Source: Diphasiastrum complanatum
Lineage: Eukaryota; Streptophyta; Lycopodiopsida; Lycopodiales; Lycopodiaceae
Length of the DNA: 64,000 bases
Direction of reading: 5' to 3'
Assembly (NCBI GenBank): GCA_029204225.1
Contig: MU832258.1
Coordinates: forward strand, 1-64,000
Shown: piece by piece, positions 1 through 10,289 of the stretch
Numbering within the stretch: the stretch's first letter is position 1
Layout of the letters: the number at the start of each line of letters is the position of its first letter
Program-made: the position numbers and the translations under genes
Notes under the pieces: model-generated
Told to the model about the DNA's origin: nothing
The model's database searches: none
The model's input: only the letters and a program-made list of their open reading frames with translations

Positions 1-2860
1 ACTTCATAAACATTTGGGGATGAACTCTTGGATTGATCTGTCAAAAGAAGATAGATGCTGCTTTGAAACATTGGTTGGTTTTTATTTCGAATTAAATTTT
101 AAAAAAAAAATGACATCGTTCATTATGAATTGTAGATCCTTCAGAGCTGAGACAGTGGCAATGAAAATTTATAAATGTCATAAACAACTTTGTGATAAAG
201 TATGATGGTGGTACTTCAAAGTGACTATCATTCAAATTACGATAAGCTCCTTGATTTTATGTTCACTAGAACTCAAAAGACTACTTCACCTTTTTTTGAC
301 GAAAGTATGCCTCAACACGCTCCTTTACAGTTATGTAGAAGGGTTCATTAACAGAGTCAAGATACTCGACATTATGGAGTTTCAATTCATAGTCGGTTGG
401 AAGTTTTTGTACTTCGCCAATGCAGTATTTGTCCAACAATTTCCTGCAGTGAATAGGTATATCTTAGTGTTCTAAAACTAGCATGTTCGATATAAGCATG
501 AAAGATTATCAATATGTCACTTAATTACAAATAGAAAGTGTTGGTGAGAATAACGAAGCTCAGTGAAATCTCCTAAGACTGAATTCCAAGCAATGAAGAC
601 TTCTATCATGAATCATTCTTGATTACATGAGAACTACCGGCATTTTTGGAAAGTCTACCATAATTTGGTAACTCCAAGCGGTGTTGAAAATCTTGGACGT
701 ATACGGTGATACCCGTGATCTCACGTACTACGTCCAATCATACTTGCTAAAAGTAGTAATAGCACGGTTAGCAAGTATAACATGTGGAGGTGGTGATGCA
801 TGAATGTACCAGACGTAAAGCGGATGATAGGAGTTGAACATATAAGTGCAGTCATGTCCAGCCCGCACGTAAATAAGACTCCCTCCCGGATGTTTTGGTA
901 TCCTGCAACAGTGCACTCAGAATTGACATTGTTTCTTTTTCCTTGGATGAAATGAGATTGAATCATTGATGGTTATTTTCTTATCATTCAAGAATTCAGA
1001 ATGTTGCATATAATTGCGAAATTAATTAGCACGCTGACTTTGAATCCAAACTATTGGTGTACAAACAATAGCATCACTTTACTGTTCGAGAAAGCCAACA
1101 AGTTTTTGGAATGAAATCGCAACTTTTGCACTCTATTGTTCATGAAAGCCAACCAATTTTGAGAATGAGATGTCGACCTGCGCGAAGTATCTGCTGGAAA
1201 AACTTTTGAGAGGATAAAAGAAAAATTCACATGTATTATCAGACGTGATAAACTTTTTCTCTTTAGGATAACTGATGTGGACGCTACATTGGTTGTTTGG
1301 AGAAACAATAACGTCAACAGAGGGACATGGAAATGTACCATTTTGTCACATCGTAAACCTTTCCAGCAATCACCAACCAGCAATCTTCTGGAGTACTATG
1401 TGCCATCACTTCCTTACGAGTGTATTTTTTACCCGATATCGCAGAATCGGAACCATGTTTCGAATCTGCAACCGCTCCATCAACTGCCATTTTGACCTTC
1501 CTTCCCTCAGCTAGCGGATTCTAAGTTTATAGTTGTTGGCAACTGCACTTTGAAGCATCAGAAGAGAACGAAATAGTCTTAGATCCTGGAAACGTTCAAC
1601 GTATAGGAAAAGCCTTGATAGAATGAACTATGTATTCAATTTCAAAGACACCACGCCATTTGTTCTGGATCAGTCACATCGTTACTTGATAACAGGCTTT
1701 ACAAAACGTACAAAAATAGACATCCGGAATAATCATTTCAAAAGTTAGATGCACTGGACAATGAAATGGCAAGTATGCTCTGTAAATGTGAAACGGTATT
1801 GAAGTACAAATAGTGCAAAGAGTTATTAAATTTAGAAAACATTCAGATAGTTCGAGCCCTTACAAACCTAAGCACCAAAGCAACAGGCAAGAGATGGTGG
1901 ACAATTCATCGAAATCTTATTTGCTAGCTCGGGCTAGCCAGTTAGAGTGAGAGATCAAGCTATCAACAAAAGATCTCCCTTGATGGGCACAAGCTTACTG
2001 ACGCCTTATGTACTCGCAGCATTCTAAAAATATTAGTGACAAAAAGAGCATCAGGTTGCCTCATGTGCGATGCGATGATGCCTGCGTGCCTTTAGGCTGC
2101 GAATGTGTTGCACCTGTCATTGTAATTTGAAGACCAGGTCATATTTACATAATAGCTATAGATAGATTGTTCCTTTCCACGGTAAAAAGCACGAATTACT
2201 TAACTGCATCCAATATGTGAACCCACATTCAAAGACGTGCTCGAATTTACACTGACACCAGCCTTTGGATCTGGCTACAATTAAGCATGTACATTGTAGA
2301 TCCTTCCAATTAAACCATAGCTAGCATGATCAGTATTTTTTGTTCTTTAAGATTAGAAATGGTCAGAGTAAGTACGTATGGCAGCTCTCATTTACTGGTT
2401 GTTATAGGAGCTGTAACCATCATTTAGCAAAGTCTAATCACTCCTGTTTCATCAGGTCCCGCGTGGCAACACTTCAGCCTGTCGACATGCAATGCAATCT
2501 ATGATCAGTAGTAGTTTTAATATTTGTTCGAAAATATCGCTTGCATTGCTCAGAAAAGTCGACAAAATCTTCAATCGAATAGAACCTTCCGCAAAAGGAA
2601 AATTTGGAAATTGTTAAAAATAGGTTTTTTGTTTTATGTAGGAATAAATATGTGTAGTATATGTTTACAAGGTGATGGCTACGTGAAGTAGGCATGAAGT
2701 ACGCCGTAGTATGCCTACGTGCATGGGTTGTCCACCTCTCCACAATTTCCTAGTCTAGTTGTGAAATGAAACTCCGCCCTCCCCAACACCTTGTTCTAAT
2801 CATCATATCATGAGAGTATATGTATATATTGGGTCTCCCCACATATTTGCTCATTGCACA
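1..2860. other. Anonymous AT-rich stretch, no gene recognised
   Basis: I read both strands and found only short open frames with no recognisable motif and no sustained coding bias. There is no LTR end, primer binding site, polypurine tract or transposase motif. It may be decayed repeat DNA or ordinary intergenic sequence. Confidence 0.5.
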
Positions 2861-2861
2861 T

Positions 2862-2880
2862 GAGAGAGAGAGAGAGAGAG
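2862..2880. repeat. (GA)n microsatellite
   Basis: An uninterrupted GA dinucleotide run of about 19 bases, lying just downstream of the DUF4216-like remnant. Confidence 0.9.
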
Positions 2881-2929
2881 TATGCAACTTACCCTTCATG
2901 TAATCCATAATCTTCTCTTGAGCGTGGAA

Positions 2930-3135
2930 GCTGGGCAAGAGTAGCACAATTGCGTGAGACACATCCTTTCTAACCATGGCATTGTATCCACGATAGTTTA
3001 CTTTGAACCATTTCACATCAAAGATCAAGGATTTTTCGTTACTTTCACAGTCAACCTCGTAAATATGTTGAAGTGTGCCGACATAGTCTGGGTCACCTGA
3101 AATGAAGTTTGTGTCGTTTGCACTACTATTGACTC
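2930..3135 (-). pseudogene. CACTA transposon DUF4216-like remnant
   Basis: Read on the minus strand this gives DPDYVGTLQHIYEVD followed by LIFDVKWFKVNYRG. This resembles the DUF4216 domain of plant CACTA (En/Spm) ORFs, where a D-x-Y-Y-G-x-I-x-x-I-Y-E-L-D stretch precedes a short hydrophobic strand and a C/K-W-F/Y-D motif. It lies downstream, on the same strand, of a DUF4218-like region at 3.4-4.25 kb, which is the usual order in such ORFs. The region between them carries several stops, so the gene is dead. The function of DUF4216 is unknown; it marks the transposase-associated ORF. Confidence 0.6.
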
Positions 3136-3439
3136 TCTTGTTGAAAGTTTGCCATTATGCCACAATCAAATGTGCATCTTTTGGCGTCAATCTTCTCAAC
3201 ACGAAAGTGATATCCATAGGCCCACATGGCATTGTATGTTTTGTACTAGCACAACATACCATGAACATTTAGCACAAAATATCTTGAACATTTTAGGGTT
3301 TATAAACAACTTCATATCAATCCTTTCAAATTAAAACATTACTGACCTGCCATTAACAATTGCAAGCGAATTCTCACTCTTCTTATGTCACGTGTTCACC
3401 ATTTTTTGTTGCTTTTTCGAGAGCATCAAGAACCCATTC

Positions 3440-4255
3440 ACATGTGCATCAAGAAGGTAATTGTTCTAATGGTTTGTCATTCTCATGCGATTGGTGAGTC
3501 ACCATCATGTTCCTTTTTCTATAATAGTACTTTTGTTTTCTGCATCTCAAAGCCACTCTTCTATCCTTTTTGGATTCTTCGTACTTTGAAATCCACTTGT
3601 CCATGTTTTCACAATTATATAAAATGAACATTCCAATTTTTTTTGCATAATAGTGCTAACATTGTTCTTACGATGCCTTTTCCTTGTGGTAATTCACCTT
3701 TAACATGTTCGTCATCTTTATCACACCATGACCTTGGTGCGCTAGTGTGTATTTGCGAGATATATTTTTTGATGTAAAACAATGATTCTTGAATGTTCAA
3801 GCCAACCTTCTGTGATACTACCTTCTGACCTTGTCTTTTGTCTCACAAACACTTTCAAAACTTTCATAAAATGCTCAAGGTAGAACATCCATCTAGTGTG
3901 CACAGGGCCAAGGCCAACAATGGAAATTTCTTCAATCAAATGCACGAGAAGATGAACTTGTATATCCATAAAAGAAATTGGAAAATCTCTTTCCAGCAAG
4001 CACATTGTTTCAATCATTTTTTGTTTTTTCTAATGCAACTCACTCCATTTGATAGGTGTTCCACCTACAAAATAAACATCACACAAAATCAATTACAAGT
4101 AAAGTATAACATTTGGTTTATATTGTCATTTTTTTTAATGTCCCTAGTCACAAATAAACTTTTTAATTACCTGACCATCAATGCTGATTTGTACAAAGTA
4201 CTTCGCAAATTGTCTCCTAAATAGCCTCGAATAGCAATTAGAAAAATGAATTATA
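3440..4255 (-). pseudogene. CACTA transposon DUF4218 region, copy 1
   Basis: The minus strand encodes the DUF4218 hallmarks of CACTA ORFs: an IRG segment near 4.22 kb, then FPISFMDIQVHLLVHL near 3.95 kb, PVHTRWMFYLEHFMKVLK near 3.88 kb, and R-x-E-G-S-I-x-E-G near 3.82 kb. A tail FILYNCENMDKW lies near 3.6 kb. A GT-AG intron fits 4075-4170, at the same place as intron 2 of the second copy at 46.4-47.2 kb. The other intron of that copy (inside VHTR/WMF) is absent here. Frame breaks and a stop replacing a Gln codon just before the IRG segment show decay. The upstream part is replaced by a plus-strand fragment starting near 4246. Confidence 0.75.
4075..4170 (-). other. Probable GT-AG intron inside CACTA copy 1
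   Basis: On the minus strand the donor GTCAG|GTAATT and the acceptor TTTTGTAG|GTGGAAC bound a 96-base AT-rich segment. Joining across it matches the exon junction at 47056-47143 in the second copy, where both flanking exon sequences are similar. Inferred from sequence only. Confidence 0.6.
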
Positions 4256-4620
4256 TGGATGGAGGACTTCTCAATGTTCCAAGAGTTGGAGACTTCAATG
4301 TTGAATGGCACTTAGCAGGTAATTTGAAAACATTGAAATGTATGTATAATGTCTCTCACGGTGCTACATCAAAACACCCTTGCTTAAATTGTCATGAAAT
4401 GAAGATGAAGAAGATGGAGGTGGACATACAGTTAAATTTACACAAGCTGGTTTGCATACATTCCACTTGTAAATGACTTTGAGGCAAGGATGTGGGATGT
4501 CACACATGCCAAAAGCATAGGATTTATTCTAGGTCAAATCAATAACCTAGCTTTGAAATGGTACCTTCGGAATGTGGCCAAAGAGTGCATAGATAAGGTA
4601 GAGAAAAAAAGGAGCTTAAA
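4246..4620 (+). pseudogene. Transposase-like fragment, plus strand
   Basis: The reading frame contains VEWHLAGNLKTLKCMYN and HPCLNC, then shifts frame near 4.45 kb to NDFEARMWDVTHAKSIGF and ends at a stop near 4.62 kb. A G-[DN]-L-K-x-L segment followed by H-P-C-x-x-C recalls the central part of several transposase families (TNP2-like and related proteins), but I cannot assign it. It points away from the DUF4218 remnant that touches it, so either an inversion or a second element is involved. At least one frameshift makes it non-functional. Confidence 0.4.
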
Positions 4621-4911
4621 ATAGCAAATTTTTCATTATTTTTTCCTAAATAGGGTGGATCAAGTGGATCTTTAGGTTAGATGTTAGGGCTAGTTTGTAA
4701 AGAATACATAGAAGCCCTAATATTCTCATATTCGAGCTCTACATGTATAAATATGTGATTGGATTTCCATCCAATTATGAGCAAACTCAAGATTTGAGTC
4801 TATGATGTGATTGATGAATGCTATTGGCATATGATTTTTTATGATCATTGAATGAGTTTGGAGTTTCAGGTATAGTACACAGGCAGCAACAGGCCATACA
4901 TTCACACATGT
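4621..4911. other. Spacer between the transposase fragment and copia A
   Basis: AT-rich and non-coding on both strands. No polypurine tract or LTR end for copia A is visible, so that element's 3' part was lost here. Confidence 0.5.
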
Positions 4912-5413
4912 GACTGGCCTTGTACTTGTTGATAGATCCATCTTGGTTTACCTTCACCTTGGAGATCCATTTTCATCCAATATAGCTTTCCCTTGATGTT
5001 CTCCTTGGCTTTTGAATTGATGAAGGTCCATCATCATCACCATCTAAAGTAGGATCCTTTACATCAACATCAAGAATGTTAGATCCATCCACACCTTTAT
5101 CAATCATGCTTGAAGACACTTTTGGAATGTTACCCTCATCAAAGATGACATCTCTACCAACAATCACTTTGTTAGTAGAAGGAATATAAACCTTGTAGGC
5201 TTTACTCACCTCACTATATCCAACAAAAATACCTCTCATTGAAGATGGATCCTCCTTGTTCCTATCATCAAGAGTAATGTTGACATAGCATGTGCATACA
5301 AAGGTCCTTAGAAAGTTGACACTCGGCCTCCTCTTGAATAGCATCTCAAAAGGTGTCCTTCCATCCAAAATAGCACTCAGCCACCCATTGCACAAGAAAT
5401 TGGCACACAACAA
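4912..5413 (-). pseudogene. Copia A integrase C-terminus joined to an RT fragment
   Basis: The frame begins with WLSAILDGRTPFEMLFKRRP, the copia integrase C-terminal segment (usual form GRTPFEML-K-P). It continues with the GIFVGYSE-x-SKAYKVY motif and an acidic linker ending in RRTSRESYIG. A stop follows, and directly after it comes KWISKVKVNQDGSINKYKA, the N-terminal RT motif usually written K-W-V-x-K-x-K-x-x-x-D-G-S. The RT coding ends abruptly near 4912. The missing linker between the two motifs points to an internal deletion. Confidence 0.8.
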
Positions 5414-5422
5414 GGCTTGATC

Positions 5423-6290
5423 TTAAAACGGTTTGTCAAGATTAGCACTTAACCTCATGGCTTTAGCACTTTCACATGAAGTCCTATTCTTCCTTTCAGC
5501 CACTCCATTTTGTTGTGGGGTCCTTGATGTTGTATACTCCCTCTTGATCGCATGCTCATCACAAAAGGCCTTGAACTTGTTAGATATGTACTCACCACCA
5601 TTGTCACTCCTTAAGCACTTGATCCTTGTGGAAAATTGGTTCTCCCTTGCATTATTGAACTTGATAAAGACATCATACACATCATCCTTGCTCTTTAGTA
5701 AATAGATCCAACAAAATCTACTAAAATCATCAATGAATCTTACATACATCTTAGCTCCACTATTGTTAATTGTAGTAAATCCATGAAGATCCAAATGTAC
5801 AAGTTGAAAAGGCTTTTTAGATCTAGATGTAGATCTAGTATAAGGTAGTCTATGTGACTTAGACAAATCACAAGACTCACAAACATGTTTGATGCCACTT
5901 AAGGAACATGGAAGACCTATCACAACCTTCTTTCTAGCCATTACCTCCGATGACTTGAAGTTGAGGTGTCCCATCCTTTTATGACAAACATCTTGAATAG
6001 GTATTTTTCCTCTTGCAACACATCCAACTTGGTTAGAAATAACACAAGCATCTAGTTTGAACAACTTCCCTTTCCTTTTACCCTTTCCAATCAAGACATC
6101 CTTCCTTTTGATCATACAAGCATCTCCATCAAACTCAACCTTGATGCCTTTACTTAGCATTTGACTCACATTAAGCAAATTCTTGGTAATAGATGGAATA
6201 AACAAGACATCATCCAAATGAACATTCCTATTTGTAGAGAGAGAGATAGGAGTTGGTGAATCCCTTTGATTGCACACTCACCATCATTGG
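5423..6290 (-). pseudogene. Copia A GAG-pre-integrase and integrase core
   Basis: The frame is open for 284 codons. The HHCC zinc-binding motif is visible as HKRMGHLNF followed by CESC. The catalytic triad is retained: D in VHLDLHGF, D in CLRSDNGGEYISN and E in QNGVAERKNRT. Integrase inserts the double-stranded cDNA into host chromosomes. The frame ends at NLDKPF near 5423 and the integrase C-terminus continues after a frame break. Protease lies just upstream near 6.3-6.4 kb in another frame (WWIDSGETSHM). A domain this complete in a truncated element suggests moderate age. Confidence 0.88.
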
Positions 6291-6299
6291 CTGGGTAGA

Positions 6300-7300
6300 T
6301 CACCCTAGTCTCTTGTCATCTCCATATGCCAACAAAGAAGTGAAGTACTCTTTGTGAAAAGTCATGTGTGAAGTTTCTCCACTATCAATCCACCAAGGAT
6401 ATAGATCTCCATCATTAGCAATCATACATGAAGACATCACAAAAGCATCATCATTTGCATCTTGAACATCCAAACCATTCTCATCAAGAGTAAGATTACC
6501 TTGCTTGTCTCCCAGATCTTTCTTCTTCTTATAGCACTCACTTGCAAAGTGTCCTTTGAAGCCACAATAGAAGCACTTGAGCTTTTATCTATCTTTCTTT
6601 TTTCCAATTGAAGAAGCATCCACTTGATATTGCCCTTTAGACCACTTACTTTTGATTTTGCCCTTGAATTTGCCCTTTGTGAACATAGCATCCTCTTGAA
6701 GTGTCGATGTAGATCCACCTCTTGTTTGAAGCCTCTTGCTTGAAGCCTATATTCTTCATTGATCAAGATCTCTTGAAGATCCATCAGACTTGGCAAAGTC
6801 TTTTGAATAGCAATACTTTGAACAATGTTAGCATGAGCATCCAACAATCCATTAAGAATCACTTGAAGAAGCTCTCTTTCCTTAGTGCCCTCATCAATGC
6901 AAGCCAACTCATCATTCAATGATTTCATCCTCAAAACAAAAGTACTTGGACTTTCTTCATTCTTTTGCAAACAAGAAAAGATTTGCCTTCTTAGAGTCAG
7001 CACTCTAGAAGTAGACTTGGATTCATTAAGCTTCTTCAATGAATCCCAAACATCCTTAGATAAAGTACTCTTATCAACCTCCTTGAGAAGCTCATTGGTA
7101 ACATTCATCTTGATCATGTGTAGAGAGCTTTTGGCCCTATTATCATACCTCATTTGATCTTGTTGTGTTGCTGGTCTCTCCTCCAAATCTACAACAATAT
7201 CCAAAACATCATTCATCTCAAGAAATAATTCCATCATCACTTTCCACAATGAATAGTTACTTAAGGTAGGCCTATCATTGGCTTCCAACATGACTCCACT
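6300..7300 (-). pseudogene. Copia A gag (UBN2-type capsid, zinc knuckle, protease start)
   Basis: The capsid segment starts near 7293 with MLEANDRPTLSNYSLWK and has the UBN2 signatures W-x-x-L-x-x-x, LTLRRQIFSCLQ and LLQVILNGL. Near 6.72 kb a frameshift occurs. The other frame continues with the CCHC zinc knuckle CFYCGFKGHFASEC near 6.56 kb and the protease motif WWIDSGETSHM near 6.38 kb. Gag packages the RNA into virus-like particles. A longer open frame reaches 7420, but the codons before 7293 do not look like copia gag. Confidence 0.82.
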
Positions 7301-7851
7301 TGAGGTCACTTCTTTGAACAACAAAAAAAAAATTTCAAAAGAAATCACAAAGATTTGAAACCGTATCTCAAAAAATTCTCTTCTAGCACTTATACCAAGC
7401 AAATCAACACATAGAATCATGAAATCTTGATCAACCTATGATCTATCCTCAATCTGATGACTTTTGCCACTTCATAAGATTGAAACACACTCAAAATGAA
7501 GTCCAACAACCTCACTATCTAGAGATCCAATCAAAATTAGAGTTTTGACAAAATCACAAAAAATTGACTATTCCAAGTTTACATGCAAATGCTGAAAATT
7601 TAATATGCAATCTATTAGCCACCACTTAGGCTGATCCAATGATCCAAACATCGGCCCTCTAGTATGTGAAATCATGAATTGGAATTTATCAAATTTGTGA
7701 GCCTATATAGGGTTTCGATTTACAAAAGATCCAATCTACAAAAGCAAAAAACTCGATTTTGGTGTAGAATCCTCTCTAGCATGCTCTAGCCTTGATATCT
7801 TCACCCAATCCTTGATAGATATGATTTCCTCCTTCATAACCTGAAACACAA

Positions 7852-7863
7852 GCTCTGATACCA
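7852..7863 (-). promoter_or_regulatory. Primer binding site of copia A
   Basis: The minus strand reads TGGTATCAGAGC, complementary to the 3' end of plant initiator Met tRNA, the usual primer for copia reverse transcription. It abuts the LTR end (CTTTCACA on the minus strand) with no gap. Confidence 0.9.
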
Positions 7864-8070
7864 TGTGAAAGATTTCAGAACATTTATGATCCAATCCACA
7901 AAAAGGTCTTGGGTTACAAAAGAAGTTACTTTACCAATCTCACCAATGTAGAAAAATCAGCATCTACATACAAAAGGAGATGCAAACTCTAATGAATCAA
8001 ATGATAAAGTACTATTGTTGTCCATAGAAAATCAGAAAGCTACTGTATTTCACATGTGTGGATCCAAAAA
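7864..8070 (-). repeat. Partial 5' LTR of copia A
   Basis: The LTR begins on the plus strand with TGTGAAAG, directly at the PBS. It is interrupted near 8070, where an oppositely oriented copia RT/RNase H reading frame starts. The same terminal octamer is found at the inner end of LTR I at 40804. No matching second LTR is present to the left of the element. Confidence 0.7.
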
Positions 8071-8601
8071 TAAAAAACTTAATGTGGATCACCATAACTA
8101 GGCCTGATCTATGCCTTAGTGTGTGTAGGCTAAGCCAATATATGCAAGATCCATTAGTGTTACATTGGAAAAGTGCTAAAAGGATCTTGAGATACATCTT
8201 GGGTACACTAGATTATGGAATTCTCTATAGCGAAGATATCATTGGTTTGCATGACTTTAGTGACTCAGATTTTGCAGGTGACAAAAGGGATAGGAAGTTC
8301 TCAAGTGCCTATGCAGCATTCATTGGTGGAGGAGTAGTTTCTTGGTTGTCAAAGGAACAAGAAACCATCTCACTTTCTTCAACCGAGGCCAAGTACAAAG
8401 CTCTCACCACTACAACAAAGGAGCTACTATGGATCAAAAGGCTACTTATGGAGCTAAAAGTCATGAGTTTAGATGTTGTTCCAACTCTCTACAATGACAA
8501 CATTTCAGCCCAAGACCTTACAACAAATCCAACCTTTCATGCAAGGTCAAATCATATCGAGATCTCTCATCAGTTTGTGAGAGAAAAGGCGCAAGCTAAG
8601 G
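8070..8601 (+). pseudogene. Copia RT C-terminus and RNase H fragment
   Basis: The plus-strand frame opens near WITITRPDLCLSV, the conserved end of copia RT, and continues with AKRILRYILGTLDYG, FAGDKRDRKFSSAYAAFIGG and the RNase H motif WLSKEQETISLSSTEAKYKA. It ends at HQFVREKAQAKE, where the frame breaks off into LTR B. The acidic RNase H residues are partly changed (SDSDFAGD instead of the usual DADWAGD). It is closest in this window to the RNase H of copia I (41.3 kb). It has no LTR, PBS or PPT of its own and faces copia A head to tail. Confidence 0.85.
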
Positions 8602-8616
8602 AGGGCTCGACGAGCA

Positions 8617-9264
8617 TGACAGTTTCAATGTCACGACTCAACCGTTAAGCCCATGTAGTTAAGCAAAGTAGCAAGATATAGTTAGCTAATGTTTCTAGCT
8701 TAAACTATCTTGTAATGCTTAGCTAATCAGATCTTCTAATCAGACCCAACATGTTATATATTGGAGATCGAATACAGATAGAGAGTAGATGTGTGTTAGT
8801 CCTGCAATAGCAGACACACATTGCCACAATTACAAACATAGAATTAGCAGTAGCTAGTTTTACTCATGAGAGAGAACTCCTCTCTTGTGTCGACTCGCTG
8901 ATTTGAAAAATAGATAGGGCCCAAAAGATTTTGTTATTGTAAACTCGATTCTGATAATATAGAAGAGTTACAACAATCTGCTCATCGTGTGCATAATTTG
9001 TGAATGATTCTATAGTGCTTGTTATCAATAGATTATACTTCCGTTGTTTCTCAGTCTTAGTTGATTAACATTATCTACTAATAAAGTTTTTACATCAGAT
9101 CTACAGTGTCAATCTGTAGTTTGGAGGATGATTGATAGTCGGTATGAAGCAATAGCTTCGCCTAGCCTGATCGACTCCATCTGAGCCTCACATTAGTGAA
9201 TCGCGATTGTTCGCGACCTCGAAGTGCATAAAGTCTCCAACTTTTCCGACTGTAAATGGGTTCA
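8617..9264 (+). repeat. 5' LTR of copia B (approximate bounds)
   Basis: A non-coding stretch starts with TGACAGTTTC after the broken RNase H frame and ends in GGGTTCA a few bases before a canonical PBS. TG and CA termini suit an LTR, but no second copy is present in the window, so the exact ends are inferred. Confidence 0.6.
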
Positions 9265-9270
9265 TATTAG

Positions 9271-9282
9271 TGGTATCAGAGC
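9271..9282 (+). promoter_or_regulatory. Primer binding site of copia B
   Basis: TGGTATCAGAGC, matching the initiator Met tRNA 3' end, six bases after the inferred LTR end and 14 bases before the gag start at 9297. Confidence 0.92.
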
Positions 9283-9296
9283 AGATTGATTATGCT

Positions 9297-10275
9297 ATGG
9301 CTTCGATCAGCAGCATCCAATCAAAGATATGCACAGTCCTTGTGGCAGACAGGTCAAATTTCTTGGCCTGGAAAGTAAAGACTTCATTCATACTAAGAGG
9401 AGAAGCTCTATGGCCCTAGGTGGACAACACCCAAGAGATGCCTACAACCACAGACAAATAACTTTGAGAATGGAAGGAGAAAAACGAAAAAGCAGTAGCA
9501 CTCATCTCTTCTTCCATCGAATATAGCACTACCCTCAACCTAGCATCAATCTCTAATGCTAGAGAGATGTGGGATGCACTCATAAGCAGATTTCAGACCA
9601 AGCCAAGAAATCAGATAATCCATCTAGAAGATCAGCTCACCTATCTAAGATGGGATGGCAGAGATCTCACCAGCTTCATCAGAAAGATGAAGAATCTGTT
9701 CCTACTATCATTGCACAATGTTGGAACAGAGCATGCAGTCTCATAAGAGAAGCAGCTCAGCTACCTATTACGTTCACTACCAAGATCATTCCAGACTACT
9801 AGGATCCTACTGGCTAAAGATTTTGCTATGACCTTCAACAAGGCCATTATCAACATCAAGGAAGAAGTCGAAGTAAGAGAGCACTATGACAACAAGATCA
9901 AATATGATTAGGCTCTCTACAGCAACAAAGACCAGTCGAAGAAGAAGGCTCATCCTAAGAGGGAGTCAGCAAGAAGACATAACTGAAATCAGCAGATAGA
10001 AGGAGATTAGAAAAGAAGATCAAAAGGCAGGATCAAGAACAAGCAACAATGCAGTGACAAGAAGACATGCGACAGATGCAAATGTGATGGACACACAATC
10101 GATAAATGTTTGCTGAATCCAAAAGTCGAGTGCATACATTGTCACAAGAAGGGACATGCAGCCATGGATTGTTATCCGAATCCAATAAGTAAGAAAGCAC
10201 AAAGCAAAAAAGAGAGCTCAAACAGCACATCACATGAAGAGGACCCAGAATCTTCCAAGATGGTTGAAGAATGAG
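9297..10275 (+). pseudogene. Copia B gag with two zinc knuckles
   Basis: The frame begins ATG GCT at 9297 (MASISSIQSKICTVL) right after the PBS. It has the copia gag motifs FLAWKVKTSFILRG, EMWDALISRFQTK and GRDLTSFIRKMKNLF. Near 10.05-10.17 kb two adjacent CCHC knuckles are readable: CDRCKCDGHTIDKC and CIHCHKKGHAAMDC. Several stops and frameshifts (for example TAG at about 9417) interrupt it. The two knuckles set this lineage apart from copia A, E and I, which show one. Confidence 0.85.
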
Positions 10276-10289
10276 CAAGTAGATACTCA

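Larger units (their letters stand above)
4912..8070 (-). mobile_element. Ty1/copia element A, 3'-truncated
   Basis: In transcription order (right to left) it holds part of a 5' LTR from 7864 rightward, an adjacent PBS at 7852-7863, a leader, gag (UBN2-type plus zinc knuckle), protease, integrase and a small piece of RT. RT palm, RNase H, polypurine tract and 3' LTR are missing. The integrase C-terminus runs straight into a short RT piece near 4.98 kb, so about 60 codons of linker and RT start are absent. The gene order is normal for copia. Integrase is still open over 284 codons, suggesting a moderate age. Confidence 0.85.

Noticed and set aside
3838-4224. 128-codon plus frame
   Set aside because: Antisense shadow of the DUF4218 remnant, which has clear motifs on the minus strand.
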